Program-made: the position numbers and the translations under genes
From: Zygnema circumcarinatum
Taxonomy: Eukaryota > Streptophyta > Zygnematophyceae > Zygnematales > Zygnemataceae
Direction: 5' to 3'
Length of the DNA stretch: 29,859 nucleotides
Assembly (NCBI GenBank): GCA_037447605.1
Contig: CM074822.1
Span: 924,204 to 954,062 of the forward strand
Notes under the pieces: model-generated
The model's database searches: none
What the model was told of the DNA's origin: nothing
The model's input: only the letters and a program-made list of their open reading frames with translations
Part shown: one piece after another, positions 28,513 through 29,859 of the stretch
Numbering within the stretch: position 1 is the first letter of the stretch
Layout: every line of letters starts with the position of its first letter

Positions 28513-29679
28513 ATGCAGGGGGCATGTACAAAGGGACCCAAAACCCTACTTTTAGCCGCACTTGTTCTGCAAACCTGGTTTTTTGAGATGGGTTTCTGCC
28601 TTCGTTTCCGAGAGGACCTTGCTCCGTTAGAGCCTATCGAAGGGGCCTACTTTGGAGTGATTCCGCCAACAGAGGGATACCCTAATTTTGTGAAGTATGA
28701 AGGCAAGCAGCTTGGTTCGCCCCCAGTGGTCTATGTCACCTTCATTTCTATTCCGATGAATTTGGGGGATGTGGCGGCATTGAGACGTCACTTTCTTCAA
28801 GTAAGGGGTTTTTCTAACACTTCTATCATCTCGTCATCAACGTAATGAAGGTTGAATTTTGATCTACAATTGTTGATGCTGATGAAATTTTGAACCTATT
28901 CTTGGCTTCTTCGAGTGAGGATTGGTCTAGTACACCACATATAATCAATTCGTTGACAACATAATGAATGTTTCATAATAAAAATTCATAGTTTTGTTGA
29001 ACATAGGTCGTGTGTTGATGCAAGCTTGATTTGATGCTTGGCAGGTTGTTTCGATTCAGGGTATCGCCCTCGTCACTTTGCAGCCTTTAAGGGGGTTAGA
29101 GGCAGTCACTGAGCAAGCTGTGCTGGAAGTTGGAGCGCTCATCCGCGAGTATGAGGTCCTGATCCAAACCTTCATAGCCCTCTTCAAGTGAGGATAAAAA
29201 GTTGAAATTTTAATCAATTTTAATTTAACTTGAAATTTTTTTTTTCAATTTCTTTTTGGGTTGAAAAATTGTACTCCTTTCTCCTTGTAAAAAGAAAAAG
29301 GGACCGATTCATCTGTGTTTTAAGAATAAGAAGAGCATGGCGAGGTGCTGACGAGTTTCTTAAGGATAGCTAACTAACTTACTAACTAGCAAACCTTTTT
29401 CGTTTCTGAAAATCGAGCAAATTTAAGATTGTGAATTATATAGCCTCCCTCCCTCCCTCCCTCCCTCCCTCCCTCCCTCGTTTTGCAGGTTTGGGGCCTC
29501 TGCACGATTGTTTCCTTTGGCCACGAAATGAACGGAGGGTGGTACCCGTGGGGGCAGAAGCCTTCAACATATGTCCCTGCATTCCGTACGGTCTCGAGAG
29601 TGATAAAAAGCAGCACTAATCGAACAGCTATTGTTTGGGCGCCCAATGAAGGTGGAGGGTACCCATTTCCGGACGACCA
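28513..29679 (+). CDS. GH26 beta-mannanase-like glycoside hydrolase, 5' part
   Basis: Exons 28513-28800, 29045-29155 and 29489-29679; the gene continues past the window because the third exon ends at a CA|GTAAGC donor. The translated part is 196 residues. The N-terminus has a hydrophobic stretch (TLLLAALVLQTWFF) that can serve as signal peptide or anchor. Residues 41-96 give GAYFGVIPPTEGYPNFVKYE and VVYVTF, and exon 2 gives a GIALVTLQPLRGLEAV strand typical of the family barrel. Exon 3 carries the GH26 signature FGHEMNGGWYPWGQKPSTYV, with Glu146 as the probable acid/base catalyst, and IVWAPNEGGGYPFP. The nucleophile Glu would lie in exons not present here. Enzymes of this family cleave beta-1,4-mannan, and some act on related wall glucans. 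The exon 2 donor (GAG|GTCCTG) was chosen to keep the frame into VWGLCTIVSFGHEMN; a later donor at 29189 breaks the frame. Confidence 0.85.
29443..29479. repeat. (CCCT)n microsatellite in GH26 intron 2
   Basis: About nine CCCT units ending nine bases before the exon 3 acceptor, so the microsatellite doubles as the polypyrimidine tract. The window also ends in a C-rich simple tract (CTCCCCCTCCCC). Confidence 0.9.
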
Positions 29680-29859
29680 GTAAGCCGCTTCTTTCTCAGA
29701 AAAAACGTAGAATTTCTTACAAACTCGGCTGGCTGAGTTCTTAGTTAGTTGAGTTCGTTGCGTTATGGGGGTAAGGGAAGGTTTGATAGCAAAAAATACA
29801 CTCAAATTTCAGATCTACCTTTCCCAACTCACCCAACACTCCCCCTCCCCCTCCCCCTC

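Overview
The window is eukaryotic nuclear DNA, most likely from the green plant lineage, and a streptophyte alga is my best guess (inference). The support is as follows. There is a plant-type TFIIF-alpha gene with the N-terminal cysteine-rich module seen in plants. There is an organelle-targeted mTERF protein and a pair of plant-style LRR proteins with LRRNT. Introns are GT-AG throughout, telomere-like TTTAGGG/TTTTAGGG tracts are present, and non-autonomous foldback DNA elements are common. The genus cannot be fixed from the sequence.

Layout. 1-3322 (minus): 3'-truncated TFIIF large-subunit (RAP74) gene, reconstructed here as eight exons, with a ~100-bp minisatellite in its last intron. 3420-4880: an ~85-bp tandem repeat split by a complete 942-bp foldback element. 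5058-6236 (minus): single-exon mTERF gene with a degenerate telomere-like tract upstream. 6775-7300: one arm of a related foldback element. 7313-13817 and 22475-28300: the two copies of a duplicated segment, each carrying a ten-exon gene for a secreted LRR protein with a C-terminal EGF-like domain (404 and 406 aa). 13818-22474: the spacer between the duplicates. It holds a short palindromic element, a three-level nest of foldback elements (14549-17469) with 8-bp target duplications, a 124-bp direct repeat, and a ~4.5-kb satellite of 43-bp units (about 17825-22420). 28513 to the end (plus): 5' part of a GH26 beta-mannanase-like gene, running off the window.

The genes do not form one pathway. 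TFIIF-alpha serves RNA polymerase II initiation and mTERF serves organelle gene expression. The LRR proteins and the GH26 enzyme are predicted to be secreted and could act at the cell surface or wall. The most unusual material is the spacer. The satellite unit is built almost entirely from alternating ACTGGTT and AACCAGT half-sites, so each unit is a chain of potential hairpins. The nested insertions give a readable order of transposition. The LRR duplicates differ clearly in their 5' halves and 3' flanks but are almost identical, introns included, over about 1.8 kb at the 3' end, which points to gene conversion.
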